From contig JAXDDX010000001.1 in assembly GCA_034670405.1 (NCBI GenBank), positions 11,055,001-11,119,000 of the forward strand: 64,000 nucleotides of DNA. The letters are read 5' to 3'. Shown here piece by piece: positions 11,231-23,185 of the stretch. Numbering within the stretch: position 1 is the stretch's first letter; every line of letters starts with the position of its first letter. Source of the stretch: Hoplostethus atlanticus. Taxonomy: Eukaryota > Chordata > Actinopteri > Trachichthyiformes > Trachichthyidae. The position numbers and the translations under genes were made by a program. A model generated the notes under the pieces. It ran no database searches, was not told where the DNA came from, and worked only from the letters and a program-made list of their open reading frames with translations.

Positions 11231-12334
11231 CCTGCTGACAGGGAGAGAACTAAAAAGTGCCAGCCCTGTTCTCTCTAAGCTTGAACTCTGTGTGCTGGCG
11301 GAATATAGAGTTTAGCTTTTATTTTCTGTGTGACTTTTTGTTCAATGAGATTTGGAGAAGGTGACTTTTATCCCTTAGGGGAGAAAAAAAAGAGGATGCT
11401 CTTATGCGCTCACACAGAGCGCAGCAATTGGTTGACTGAGAAAAATAAAAAAGGGAAAATAAAATGAAAAGCTATTGCACTGGGACCCATTTGCTTAGTA
11501 ACTGCTATCTTTGTATTTGACTCCTGGACTGCTTACTGGGACGAAAGCAGGCATAGGATATAATGAAATACAAAGATGTATTATGGGATATAAGTAATGG
11601 AGCCATGCGCCCAGATATTTCAAGGCTTACTCTCTCTGTTTAATTTCCTCCTCAGAGAATGAAATGACCCATAGTATTAACCTTCAAGGGGAAAAAGAAG
11701 ATGCTTTTTCTTCAACACTAAAAAGAGAGAATAATCATCAGTGGATTGCGCAGTCACTGAGGACAAAGCTTTGCATTGAACCCTGGAGTTGCTCTTCCTA
11801 ACTATCGCATCCAGGGACACGATTGTGAGTGAGGCACATCAAGGCAAAAGCCAAATGCTAAATTCTGTCTGTTGGCTGAGCTGATCAAAACCCTCACACC
11901 CAACCTATCTGACAGCAGCACCACATCCATTTCTAATGAGTCCGGTGGGGACACCTTCCCGAGAGGTTGCCTCTGACTTTGCCCTCAGGGTCACGGGGAG
12001 ATGGGGTGCAGGGATGCTTTAAAATTGTGATTAGCCCCTAGGGTCAAAGAGGAGTTGATCTGTGGTGCACCTTGAGGTCTGACTCAATATACTACTCCCC
12101 TGTGTTTGTCCCCCTCTCCTTCATTTCCCCCCTTTCACTATCCTCAAGTGCCATAGCTCCAATTTCGTCTCTCTCTTCCACCACTTTTGGACTGTGTGAG
12201 CTTACTGTACTTGTGAGGTTGAGAGGAATTTGACAGAGAGGGATAGAGAGCATCAGTGAGTCACTTGCCATATGCCTGTGTCTATGGGTCTAAGGAAGAA
12301 ACGATGCTGTTATTTTAAATGAATTATACTGTTT

Positions 12335-12550
12335 TAACATTTATTCATCCAGGGAAGGTTTGCTGAGCATGCATGCTGTTTTCACACACCCACAACCAGG
12401 ATCTGCAACCAGTTCAGTTACATTCTGCTACTGTTGGCCACTGAGCAGCTTCACTGAAGAAGCTTGCAGGTTAATTTCCTCTCTTCAGTCGTTGGATTTG
12501 AAATGGCAACCTTCCACTCACAAGACCTCTTATCTCACATCTAGGGTACA
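12335..12550. repeat. Eroded teleost dispersed repeat
   Basis: The opening attcatccagggaaggtttg and the later ggatttgaaatggcaacctt...cactcacaagacc resemble a common teleost repeat. That repeat has a tttatccagggaag start and a ggatcgaaccagcgacctt-type segment. Recognition is from memory of the family pattern. The copy is clearly old and the class is uncertain. Confidence 0.4.
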
Positions 12551-12582
12551 ACTGCCCCATATGTTCTAGTTTGGTATTTATT

Positions 12583-12700
12583 TAAAGGTACACCATTTAC
12601 GATTTAAGTAAAACAGCGCCACCTGTAGGCAGAAAGACAATTGATGAATCCAAATCAAAACAAAGACAAAACCTGTCTCCACCCGTCACCCCCAGGCCTC
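12583..12700. repeat. Possible dispersed repeat fragment
   Basis: The phrase aaaggtacaccatttacgat followed by aacagcgccacctgtagg is typical of non-autonomous DNA elements scattered in fish genomes. No matching inverted end was found nearby, so boundaries are guesses. Confidence 0.3.
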
Positions 12701-15105
12701 CACCCCACACACTGAGTGAAACAAATGCAATCAATTTCAACGCTGAACACAAGTCAGCTGGGCATTGCCTTTGTCTGGCTCAGTCATCCACAGCACCACT
12801 TTGAGGAATGGTTATGAGGTATTAGATCTAGTTAGTAGGACTAGACTGATTTCCCAGATAGCAATCGTCTAGATAACAAATGTTAGATATGTTATCTAGA
12901 AATTGTAAATTGTGCTTACTTTTCTTGGAGAAGAATGGTCAACTCAGCATCAGTTTTCATTCCTTTGGTGTGTCTCTCCTCTCTCCTCCTCTCCTACATC
13001 TTTCAATAGCTATACCAATGTTTATTCTTGTTTTTGACCTTGTTCTATCAAAAACAATTTGGGAGACATTCCGGTTTTTCAGTTTTATGACTGTGTGCTC
13101 CTCCGCCTTTGTCATTGGAGGAGTTGGTTGAGCCTGAGTGGTTATAAGGGATGGGGGGGCTCTACCTATGGGGGAGGAGCTTTTTACGGCCCAAAACATT
13201 TTTTTTAACTGAATATAGGGGACAACAACAAACCAAATGGGGATGAATAGATTAGAAGTTCATTCTTCCATAATATCCTTTGACCTACTGAGAAGAGTGT
13301 AGGCTAGACTAAAGTGAAAAACCTTAAATAGATTAACTTTAATAACACTTAATAAATTTGTGTTTATTTTTCTGCAGTACCTCTGGTACAGTTCTTCTGT
13401 TTTGTTTTCACTGTTTGTCTAATTACCCATCTGCTGCCATATTCCAGGCCTCCTAGCAAGCATTGAATTCAGTCCAGTTGGGGAAGCACAATGGCACCAG
13501 CAAATGCAACCCATTAGCGGGGCAGGGAATTTGCGTCGATTGATTTTGAAAGTGAAACAATTTCAACTGAACTGAGGAGAGCAGGAGCTGAAAGGCTTTT
13601 CCCCCTGTTTCTGCTGTGTGGAGGCTGCTCAGCTCACTGTGCTAACAACAACAGTCACATTAAATTACAAAGCAGCACGCTCCGTGTTAACAGATGCCTC
13701 TGATAGGTTCTTGTCAAGATTATCCATGCTGCTCTGAGGCTGACTGTGTTCTTCTGGGGTGGGGAGTGAAGTTAACAAATGACAAAACAGGCAGAGCCAA
13801 TCATGGTTCGGGCCCCCTGATACGGCACTGCACAGACACGTCCTCCAGCTAGAGCTCTATGATGCATCTCCCTGGCTGTTTTCTGTTAACTCGGCTCTTT
13901 CAAGGCCATCCATTCTATCGTGCTGCCTGATGTCACAGCAAAGTCTTCCAAGTCACCCCCCCTCCCCCTACCTACTTTTACTATCCATCTACTGTGTATT
14001 TCAGGTACACCAGTGGTTTTTGGAAAGCTAGGGGGAAACAGCTGTCTACTTCACAAAGCAAAAATTCCACCTCTCAGTCATTTCTGACATTTCTTGGGAT
14101 TTTATTCTGTGTTATCTGGGGAGGAGAGATGTAGCATCCCATTTTGCTGTGTTCTCTGTCCACTATTCTGTCTTGCATGCAAGGAGACTCCCACACATGG
14201 TTGATCACATCCCAAATGCTGACCAACCACTTTCCTCTCCACAGTGATTCCTTTTTATTGCTCATTCACCACTCTTTGGCAATGAAGATTGCACTAGGGC
14301 AAGATGGTGTGGATCCTAGCCTATTCAGTGGCTGTCAGGCCACTTCATCATTCTGATGGTTTCGTCAAGATAGTCTGGTAGAGTACAATGCTTTCTTTTT
14401 GCCCAGCAAGCCTCAGAGTGGAGTGCACACACCCAACAAAAGATAAAGAGGTGGGTAGAAGTTTCATAGATGGAAATACTGTATGTTGCTGGGAAGAAAA
14501 CCATATGGTCAGGGGCATCAGGACGATTCCAAGAGCCCTGACTGACAGGAGCAAACTTTTAGCAAGCTATTTATATTAAATCAAATGCCCATGGTGCAGG
14601 CCCAGCAGATTCATCAGTTGCAGTACCCCTGTCACCCCACACCCCACTCAATGAACTGGTACCAACTGAAGGAGGAGGAGGTGAGCAGCACTGTGTTGAA
14701 TGACAGTCAGTTACTATAAGACAAAAATTCTTATGTTGGAAAAAAGGCTATCCTACGGAAGCCAAGAGTGGCCATGGTTGCACAACCTTTTGATCACGGC
14801 GTTATCTCGAGATAACAAATTGATGGTTTTGCTGAAATCACAACTTGATTGTCCCATTGCTGTTCCCTTCACAAGACGCGAGTCAGTTAGCCTGGTAGCG
14901 TAGCCAAAGTGTAGACAAGCTTGAGTGGAATTGACAGTGTCAGAAGGTGAGACGATTGATCAACGCATATTGATATTTCCTTACCTCACTGCCAGCAAGT
15001 ATTACTACAAGAGAGCTGCAAATGTAAAGTTGTGTAAAGCTTTGAATGGGTCGTTCATTAGGTTCTGGAGGTGTGGTTACAGTGATTGTTCAGGGTTGTG
15101 GTGAC
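12701..15105. other. unique non-coding DNA
   Basis: No gene was found. The stretch 13430-13960 is balanced, low in repeats and contains several TAAT/ATTA cores, so it resembles a conserved non-coding element. Open frames around 14074-14580 on both strands are short and unrecognised. Confidence 0.35.
14801..14816. repeat. 16-bp perfect palindrome
   Basis: gttatctcgagataac is its own reverse complement with no spacer. Short perfect palindromes of this type occur inside some fish DNA-transposon MITEs, but no element ends were identified around it. Confidence 0.85.
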
Positions 15106-15142
15106 TTTGGGCCCCATGTGACACCTTTTAATGGGGCCCAAA
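15106..15142. repeat. 12-bp inverted repeat (hairpin)
   Basis: tttgggccccat (15106-15117) pairs perfectly with atggggcccaaa (15131-15142) across a 13-base loop. The GC-rich stem gives a stable hairpin. It may be the centre of an old foldback repeat. No coding or terminator role is implied in this setting. Confidence 0.8.
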
Positions 15143-16000
15143 ATTCCTGGCAGTGCCCCTGCATATGGCAAAGATGGTACTAAGTGAGGGTGTTTCACTC
15201 AGTATATCAACATTGCTTATCACCATCTTTTGGTGTTCTTTTGGTCTCAGCACTCACCCCACAGATATTGTTTTCTATTTCCATCCTCTCATTCAAGAGA
15301 GACATACAAAGGTTGGTTACCACAGGTCATCTAAACTAAACTCAGAAGAGATGTAACTGATTCTCTTGACTGAAACATAGTGCATTAACCAAGAGAAACA
15401 CTTAATACATCAGGAGACATCGCACCAGCAGACCCCAGATTACTCCATGGGATAGTTCATCCATAACCTTTTACTTTTCTCTATTTCTTTTATGTCTCAG
15501 TCAGGTCACACTGTGCCATAATCTCAAAGGCAATAAAGGGGAGTGAACAGCTCTCTTGGGGTGAAGAGGAATACACTTAAATGTAACTGAAATCCTTCAA
15601 TTTCCTTGTTTATTTTCTTTTTTTTTTTTCCTTTCTATCATTTTTTAGAATGAGAAGATGCTGAACTGAACATCATGAAGCTTTGCAATTGCTTTGAACT
15701 ACACTAAGGAGACTTTTACTCTAAGAGTATGGCATGTCATATTATATTACCTTACAGGTAATACTTACAGTAATGCTCCTCAAATCATGTTTGACATATA
15801 CCTTTTTGCTCCATCTCCATCTGCATTCAGCTCTCATTGCAGCAGTATCTCAGTGGCAAGTTAGCAACTAATGTTCTAACATTCTGTTAAATGTGAGATT
15901 TCAATTTTATTCCACAAATAATAGGATTTACTTCACTCTGAGAGTTTGACTTACTTATAAGATCAAAGAACAGCAGGAAAACAAGTTGCTGAGAGGAAGC

Positions 16001-16024
16001 GGGGGGGGGGGGGGGGGGGGGGGG
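16001..16024. repeat. 24-base G homopolymer
   Basis: There are 24 consecutive G on the plus strand, directly after gaggaagc. Such runs are rare in vertebrate DNA and can form G-quadruplexes. The exact length is unreliable because homopolymers are prone to sequencing and assembly error, and it could also mark a gap-edge artefact. Confidence 0.9.
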
Positions 16025-16410
16025 CAGTTTGACATTTAAACGATTTGGCAGAAGAAAGAGAGATATCTCACAAATTTAAATGGCTTTAAAAGGCTTGTAA
16101 AGGACATTTGAATTTTTAAGTTCCAAGAAGTTCAGTCACTAAATTTGTTTGATGTTCTGATTTATTTTACTTTCACTGAAAGCAGAACTTTAATCACTCT
16201 TTTATGCTTGAGGGAGTTCAGCACCAAAATCAAGCAAAGTTTATCACATGCATACTTTAATGCAATTCCTTATTGACAATTAAAGAATCAAAGCAAACAT
16301 ACCAGAAACTGACATTTTTTATGTTTATCACAATTACTTTTATTTATCATTATTGTATTGTCTAGTATATTGTACTATGTTTTCAAAAGTACTAAAACAT
16401 TATATTATCA

Positions 16411-16428
16411 TTATTATTATTATTATTA
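16411..16428. repeat. (TTA)n microsatellite
   Basis: Six TTA triplets form a run, preceded by a partial ttatcatta. Confidence 0.88.
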
Positions 16429-19308
16429 CTACTGCAGAGAGCACTACCAACATTTGCCTGAGAACTTAATAAGAAGTGGCAGTGCAAAGAAAAATGGGCA
16501 GTATGTATCGTGTATGCAATCATTGAAATGTAAATTTTACATTTAAATGGTGATCAGAGGCTTGTTAAGGCATGAGAACTAAAAATAAGTGAGCCAACAT
16601 GAAGAATTTCCTTCAGACCATACCTCAGTGCACTGTGCAGCATCATGGCAGTTATCAACATAAAGGGGGTTATAAATATTAAATATCTGAACCCTCCCCA
16701 CACAATGAATAGTGGAATAGATGTTGCAGATTGAATTATGCCAATCAGCTGGCCAAAAACAATGTTTCTGGTCCATTCATCACAGCTGTTGAAAAGATAA
16801 AAATACTGAAACAAAACAATGCCTTGCTCTCCAATGCATACAGGCCTGGATCTAATAAGAGGTGTAAATTATTACCATGTGCACAAAATAGCAGGTGCAG
16901 CTGTTTCCAATTGTGCAGCTGATTCATTGAGACCTTCCATGCAAATACAAAAAGGCACTTTTGCAGGTGTATTAAAAATAGACGTTTTTAATACCATGCC
17001 TAATTTGACAGCAAATCAACATCACTGTTCCTACATTGTTTATACATGTTTTGTTTCAATTAAGGCTACTTTGTTCTGAAATATAATGACATGACATGAT
17101 ATAATGATCATTTTAGCCATTTTATGAATTATGTCAGTCTGTCCATAATTACGGTTTTAAAAAGTAATGCATCGTATTTTTGTATGATATTATACAAAAT
17201 CATGTTTGAATTAGGATGGTGGAAAGTAAGGGTGTAGATGGATGTATACGACTCTGTGCATCCCAAAGCTCCAAAAAAATCAATGTTCCTGTCCTCTACT
17301 ATGTCCTCCTTTCCTCCATGACCTGAAAATTGATGTTCATAGCACCATGTTTCTTGCTGTCCCAATAGTGGAAGAGATGAGAGAAGCTGCTTCTGAAATC
17401 TTACTGTGATCACACCCAGAAAACAACATCATCAACAAAACTTAAAAAACATGGTATGGGAATTGCCAGCTCATAAATGTTAGTATAACAGTTACAGGAT
17501 AAGTTACAGGATGACAGTGCAGGTAAAATATGAATATAACAAATGTTTTGCTCTAGGTGTGCAATAAAAACTTTGATTGGCTATGAGGTGTAATGTGTTC
17601 TTGGGCTACGTCAGTTATGATAGGGCCGCTTCATCAGTAACTGACGAATGATGGAGTCGCAAATAAACAAATGGCTTCCACTGCAAAATATATCTGCTAC
17701 ACATTTGGAAGGAAGAAGACAAGGATTAGCTAGCATGAGATTGAGTTTACTAAATTACCCTGTCTTTTTGACTTTGCTAACAGGTGTTCAATATTCTGGG
17801 GTATTGAACATGCTGATCGTTTCAGTCTTTGTCTCTCCTGTTGTTTTTGTCCTATGACACAGAGTTGAGGATTAGTAGCAGACCCTAAATACACAAAATC
17901 AATTGGCAGTTCGACTACACCCTTGTGATCTAGCTAGCAGTGTGTGAGTCAGGTGTCACTATTGAAACGCATCACAACTAAACTAGACTTAACTAGTACA
18001 CTAACGTAGAGCGAGTCAAGCCGGATTTGCGACACTGAGATTTTTCTTTTTTTTTTCTTTTTTAAATTCAGGAAAGTGGAAATCATGCATGATGAAGATT
18101 TACGTAACGTTAAGCTTTAAACCATCCTGCCTATTATTGATTTTCTACATACACAAAGTGCTTGTGTGCATAGTTAGTAAGCCTGAAATTTCACTTTTTA
18201 CAGCAGTAGTGCAACTGCAAACCATTGTTAGATCAGAGCCACAGTCACAATAAATTACATAGACAAATACAGTGCACCACCATCATCAAAGCTCTAGAAT
18301 ATATGGAGTGACATGAAACTTCACTGAAGTGACAGGGGGATTAAAGGTGAATTAAAAGAAAATGACATCTCTCACATGTGACCTTTGAACTATCACTCAT
18401 ATGTGTCATAAAGAAAATCAGCACAACACATTGCTGCTTTTTCAGGTGCCTGCGTATCTGGACGCGCAAATGTTAATGTGTGGGATGGCTTGCAGCATGT
18501 CTGTGTATTGCATCCATTCAGGGCATCTCTCTCTGCAAGCTCCATCTGTTACTGAGGCATGCCACTGTGTGTGTGACCCATGCCATGTGGGTGAGTTTTG
18601 GTGAAACTGTTATGAGTTCTCAGGCCCAAAGCCCGGGAGATGGGAGTACTCAAAGACCTTGGCACAAGAGCTTCCATGTCTGACAGAGAGGGAGGAGACA
18701 CAGATGCCTGGGAAATCTCCATGTCATATTGGGTACTTCAATCTCCAGACCTCCAAAGTAGTAAAAGGAATACACTGATGTTTTTGCAAATAAGCAATTT
18801 TATCAATTTCCCATCATGGGATGAGAAGGTTCACAGCAGTTTCATTGCTGTCTATCCAGAATGTATTATTTTGCCATGGTGTATGTTAATGCTTTTTCAT
18901 ACAGTGGGTGGATCATCTCAAAAGCACTGTAACACACTAAATACTGATTACACAGAAGTGAATTAATTGCTGCCAACCTTTTGGTTGAACAATATTAACT
19001 TGATCAAAGAGCATATTTGCTAAAATGGCAGTGTATTTCTTTATCACAGCATGGGTATGGGGATACTGTAAACCCATCATCATTGGGGAGGAAGTAAGAG
19101 GTAGCCTTAAGAAAGGAACGATACAGAGATACGACATTTGGAGATATACATGCATTAGGTATTGGTTTGATTTTCATTTGTGTAGTCAGTTTGGATGGTT
19201 GCTCAATCATGTTTCTAATTTGATTAAGCTATATTTTCTATCAGCATATCATCTATAGTCAGAACACTAACCCATTCAGCTATCACTGAATCTGCTTTCC
19301 AGGCTTGG

Positions 19309-19500
19309 CAGCCTATAGGAAGACTTTGATAAGGTGTTTCACACAGTAATGCTGAATCAACGGCAGCTGAAGTATAACTTGAGGCTTCTTGAATTAGTAA
19401 TCATAAAGTTGTAACAAGACCCTAGCTTGATCTTCTAGCGCTTCACTAGGGTGCACATGGTCCCCTTGTGTGTTGAATTCTATTAAACTGCAGCTTTAGA
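19309..19500 (+). mobile_element. Relic of a LINE reverse transcriptase
   Basis: From 19319 one frame reads EDFDKVFHTVMLNQRQLKY. This fits reverse-transcriptase motif A of CR1/L2/Jockey-type LINEs, where a D-x-x-K-A-F-D-x-V-x-H pattern precedes a conserved leucine helix. About 100 bases on, agggtgcacatggtcccctt resembles the gene segment for the next conserved block (GxPQGSxLGP) in a degraded state. Stops interrupt between the blocks. In the motif the second Asp is replaced by His (FHTV instead of FDTV). This is an ancient, dead fragment. Confidence 0.45.
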
Positions 19501-21089
19501 TTTTAGGGTTTGGCCTGGAGTGAACAAGAATCCACAGCAGGCGTGCAGACCACCATCTCCTTCTCCCATGATCTCTTTTTCCCATTAAAGTGTTTCAGCT
19601 CTCTGACAGTAAAAGTGTGTTGCATTCCGAAAATTCAGTGTATAATGACACTAGGAGGGTGCAGCGAAGACAGGCCAAAAAGCAATCAAATCTTTATGAG
19701 ATTGATCTATCCAGAGGGAAAATAGCTGCTCCCTGTACATTGTTATGGGTTCCTCATTAAGTAAGAATATCTCTTACATCTAACCAGACATAGCTGCAGA
19801 GTGATGATGTTCCTTTTCTTTCTTCAAAATAGAATAAGCCATGCGTAATCTAGTGGAAGGCTCACGTTTTTTGGACAGATTTCCCAATTAATTTCAGTCC
19901 CATGTAGTCCCACAATACAACTTATTTTATTCAACCATCCAGTGACAAAATGTATGCAGTTTAATGTTAAATATATTTGATGGATCATCATCTTTGATGG
20001 ATTGTGGAATGTGAAATGTATGTTCACCATGCTTGCATGCATTATTTAGAAGGATATCTCCATATTTGTGATTTAAGACATCAACAGTTTCTCACCTCTT
20101 CTTTGAATTTTATTATTGTAAGTGTTCTGGGACATAAAAGTAATTCATGTTCATGATGTCTTCCCTTATGCCTCTGCTAGAGTATGTATTTAAAATTCAA
20201 TATTGTTGGATAGCACAGAAAAGTCAATGTGTAATATTTAGTCCTAATAGGTTTGTTCAGTACTGCATCTTAACGGGTGCATGATTTATGTGAAAATGCA
20301 TTATATTACTGTTGAAATATAGTCCAACATGCTAGCCTCTTAGCGGAGAATATTTGTCATTAAAGTGCCACAAATAGAAAGTAGAGCCCTGAGCTTGCAG
20401 TCTTACACAGTTGGTGATTCATTTGCTGGTCAGCATATTCCTTAGTACATCTCACAGGTCATTGACTTCACTTTCCTTTAAACAAATGCAAACTTTCAAA
20501 CTGAAGATGTATGAGCCAAGGTCCTGCCTGTGCTCTAAGGTGAAAAATTCAAACTAAAGAGTGTATTGTACCAGGCAATTCCCTTAAATGTACAGTTGCT
20601 TGTTACTACACTGTGTCTTGAAGATTTACTCTTGAGGTTTGTCTTGTGCTGTATGTGTGTGAACAATCAATGGAAACATAATCTGCTCAAGCTTTGTTGG
20701 GGTCATACCAGAGGGCTATCGACATTAAGGGCAGTGTTTTCATTTTGAGATCAGAGAGGCAAATGAAAGACAATTTAAAATAATTTAATAATATAAATTA
20801 AGGATGTACATTTGATGCACACGCCACCCCCCCAATAAAAAACATGGATTGTTTCCTCTTACCTTCAAAATACCTCTGTAACTGATAACCAAATACTGCA
20901 CAGCTTAACATTAGCTTTTAGTACCTGTGCAAAGTTTACAATTGACAACTATATTTTTGTCATCAGTCTTCTGGACAAAATCAAAGTAATGTGGTAATAC
21001 TTCCAGCCACTAAATGTAAGTGTGTGGCATGCAACCTTTTAGTTATGACTAAAATAAATCCAGAATGAAGATTGGCTTATTAAATGTGA
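19501..21089. other. unique non-coding DNA
   Basis: No gene or known repeat was recognised. Open frames are at most about 72 codons. A short C run lies at 20826-20832. Confidence 0.35.
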
Positions 21090-21240
21090 TATGAAGGGGT
21101 GATAACAAAAGTAACGTAACAATTTCTCTGATTGGTAACTGTAATATTATTACTGAAATTGAAATAGTAATTTGTCACACCACATGTTACTGAGGAAAGT
21201 AATAATATAGAATATATAACTAGTAACGCATCACTGTCCC
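21090..21240. repeat. Possible hAT-like MITE remnant
   Basis: The segment is dense in gtaac/gttac words and ends with actagtaacgcatcactgtc. This resembles the sub-terminal region of common fish elements built from agtaactagtaacgc repeats and ending in ccaacactg. The end here is degraded (cactgtccctg), and no partner end or target duplication is visible. Confidence 0.3.
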
Positions 21241-22889
21241 TGACCCTTATAAATACATTATTTTGTGTACAGTTTTCCTGTTTTGACAAAACAAAATTCA
21301 GCCTCATGCGATTGTAATGATATTCTATAGTGAGAATAAACATCAGAACAAATATCAATGCTCCTCAGTCATGATATATTTGGGATGTTATATTTTTGAT
21401 GATATATTTGGGATCATCATGTTTGATCATTGCGCTTAAAAAAAGTAAAATCTTTCACACAGAGGAAAATCTCACCAGCAGAGTTTACAGCATTCCAAAC
21501 GTTTAAAGCATTCCAAAATGTATATCATGGAAAGAGGCCATACTTAGACATGGAATTGACTCCTGCTGTTTGCAAGTTCTTCCACTCAGCTGGAATCCTT
21601 CAATCTAGAGAGCATGGGATTTCCAAAGCCCTTCCTCTCTATACTGTTGGAACTGCATCCCCGAAAACTAGTGCTGCTGTGAGAGCAGTGATGCTAGCAA
21701 ACATTCATAATTAATTCAAAAAGAGGCAGCTATTTGCATCAGCTTTTTAAGAAAATCCAACATGAGCTACTGTGTATGCAACATAATGTTATACGTAATG
21801 AGTGCAAAACATACAACACAGCATTTTGCATTTACATCAAAAGCAGATGCAGATTTGGTCCTCAGTACTTTAATAGCAGCTAGCATTTAGCTGCTATCAG
21901 ATAAATGCACAGATTGTTGATTAGCCAAACTCTAAATTAAAGAGCTAAATGGTCACTATGACATTGTGAATGCACTTATGCATGTATGCATTTGACCTGG
22001 GCTTAATTAATCATTTATTCAATTGAGCCTTAATAAATATCACAATGATAGCTAGAATGGCTCTGCCATCTTTGCCAAAATACCTTTTAGTAGCAATCCA
22101 ATGCATTTGATTTAGCTGATCTTGCTGTTGGGGAATAACTGGACATATGTTCCAGATGCCTCAGTATACAGATGTTCCATAACTTCCACAAAGACCTTGA
22201 ACACATTTGCTACTCAAAATGTCACTATCACTTTTTGTCCTTCAAAACCTGTTAAGAGAAGATGCTGTTTGAAACTGCTTTTACAGCATTTTCTGTAAGT
22301 AGAAATTCCCACATTTAATGAATATGTATCCTGTATTATAGTGAATAGTTGAATGAGATGGAGAGATGCACTGTTTTCTCATTTCTCAAAATGTAAACTT
22401 TACAATCAATTTATCATTTACAATGAATGTATACATTTATTTATTATATTGTTACTCCAGGCAGGCCAAACACAACCTTGTCACTGACTAGGAGGAGCCC
22501 AGCTCCTCACAATATGGTCACATGTAGAATGAAGTATGACTAGAGATACAGCCTATTTTTTTAATGTAATATTTAGTCTGAGGTGATAATTAATTTAAAA
22601 CTCAACATTTGGAAGAATTAGTCCCCATCGCATCTTCGTAACAGCCGGGGGTACAATAGAAGTTTTGAAGTTGTAAACTGATGGGGGACCACAACAATGC
22701 CCAGCCACAGCATGGAAACAGATAGTAGACATGGAATAGTCTCCATATAGTAGACTCACTCACTCAAACAGAAATGACCAGTATGAGTGGACAGAAGTAC
22801 ACAGACCAGGAGGACAGGACACGTAAAAGCTCTCTAAGAAGAGACTGAGTCACTCCCAGTAATTGTGCACAGCTAAATTTGGCCAAATG
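21241..22889. other. unique non-coding DNA
   Basis: A 16-base direct repeat (atgatatatttgggat) occurs at 21371 and again at about 21400. The stretch 21975-22060 has several homeodomain-type cores (cttaattaatcatttattc) and could be regulatory. An open frame at 21430-21714 (94 codons) has no known motif. Confidence 0.35.
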
Positions 22890-23185
22890 TTAGAGAAAAT
22901 AAATTGTTTTTTAGCCTTGATATAAAGATATCAATAGAGCTTGCCTCTTTAATCACAACAGGCAGACTGTTCCAGGGATAGGGAGCACGGTGAGAAGAGG
23001 CTCTGCTACCTGCAGTTTTCTTTTTGACTGCTGGGATATATAGATAGCCAGTGTCCTGTGATCAGAGGTCATATTTTCTTGTTTTGGCCAAGATTCTGGC
23101 AGCAGCATTTTGTACAAGCTGAAGATTTGTAATGCATGCCATAGGTAAACTGGAGTCAAGTCTTGGCAATACAAAGGTATGTACT
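22890..23185 (+). repeat. Teleost dispersed repeat, unclassified
   Basis: The phrases cagactgttccagggatagg, gctctgctacctgcagtttt, and ctggcagcagcattttgtac followed by aagctgaagat are characteristic, in this order, of an abundant teleost repeat with the pattern 'gttccagag..., gctctg..cctgcagtttt, ggctgctgcattttgtacaagttgaag'. The orientation given is the usual way it is written. I cannot assign its class from sequence alone. The copy is diverged and lacks clear ends. An open frame on the minus strand (22953-23174) is a by-product. Confidence 0.55.

Larger units (their letters stand above)
8956..12334. other. unique non-coding DNA with microsatellites
   Basis: No gene was recognised. The longest open frame (9511-9894 plus, 127 codons) has no known motif. 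A short tandem word (cagtcatgagtc) lies at 9269-9294. Regions around 10820-10930 and 11400-12060 are low in repeats, with homeodomain-type TAAT and AT-rich cores, and are plausible conserved non-coding elements if alignment supports it. Confidence 0.35.
15143..19308. other. unique non-coding DNA, A+T-rich
   Basis: No gene was recognised, and the poly-G and TTA repeats inside are listed separately. Several small open frames on both strands (16554-17079, 17129-17413) lack motifs. At 17080-17110 short tgacatgacatgatataatg repeats occur. An interrupted T/C tract lies at 18042-18063. Confidence 0.35.
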
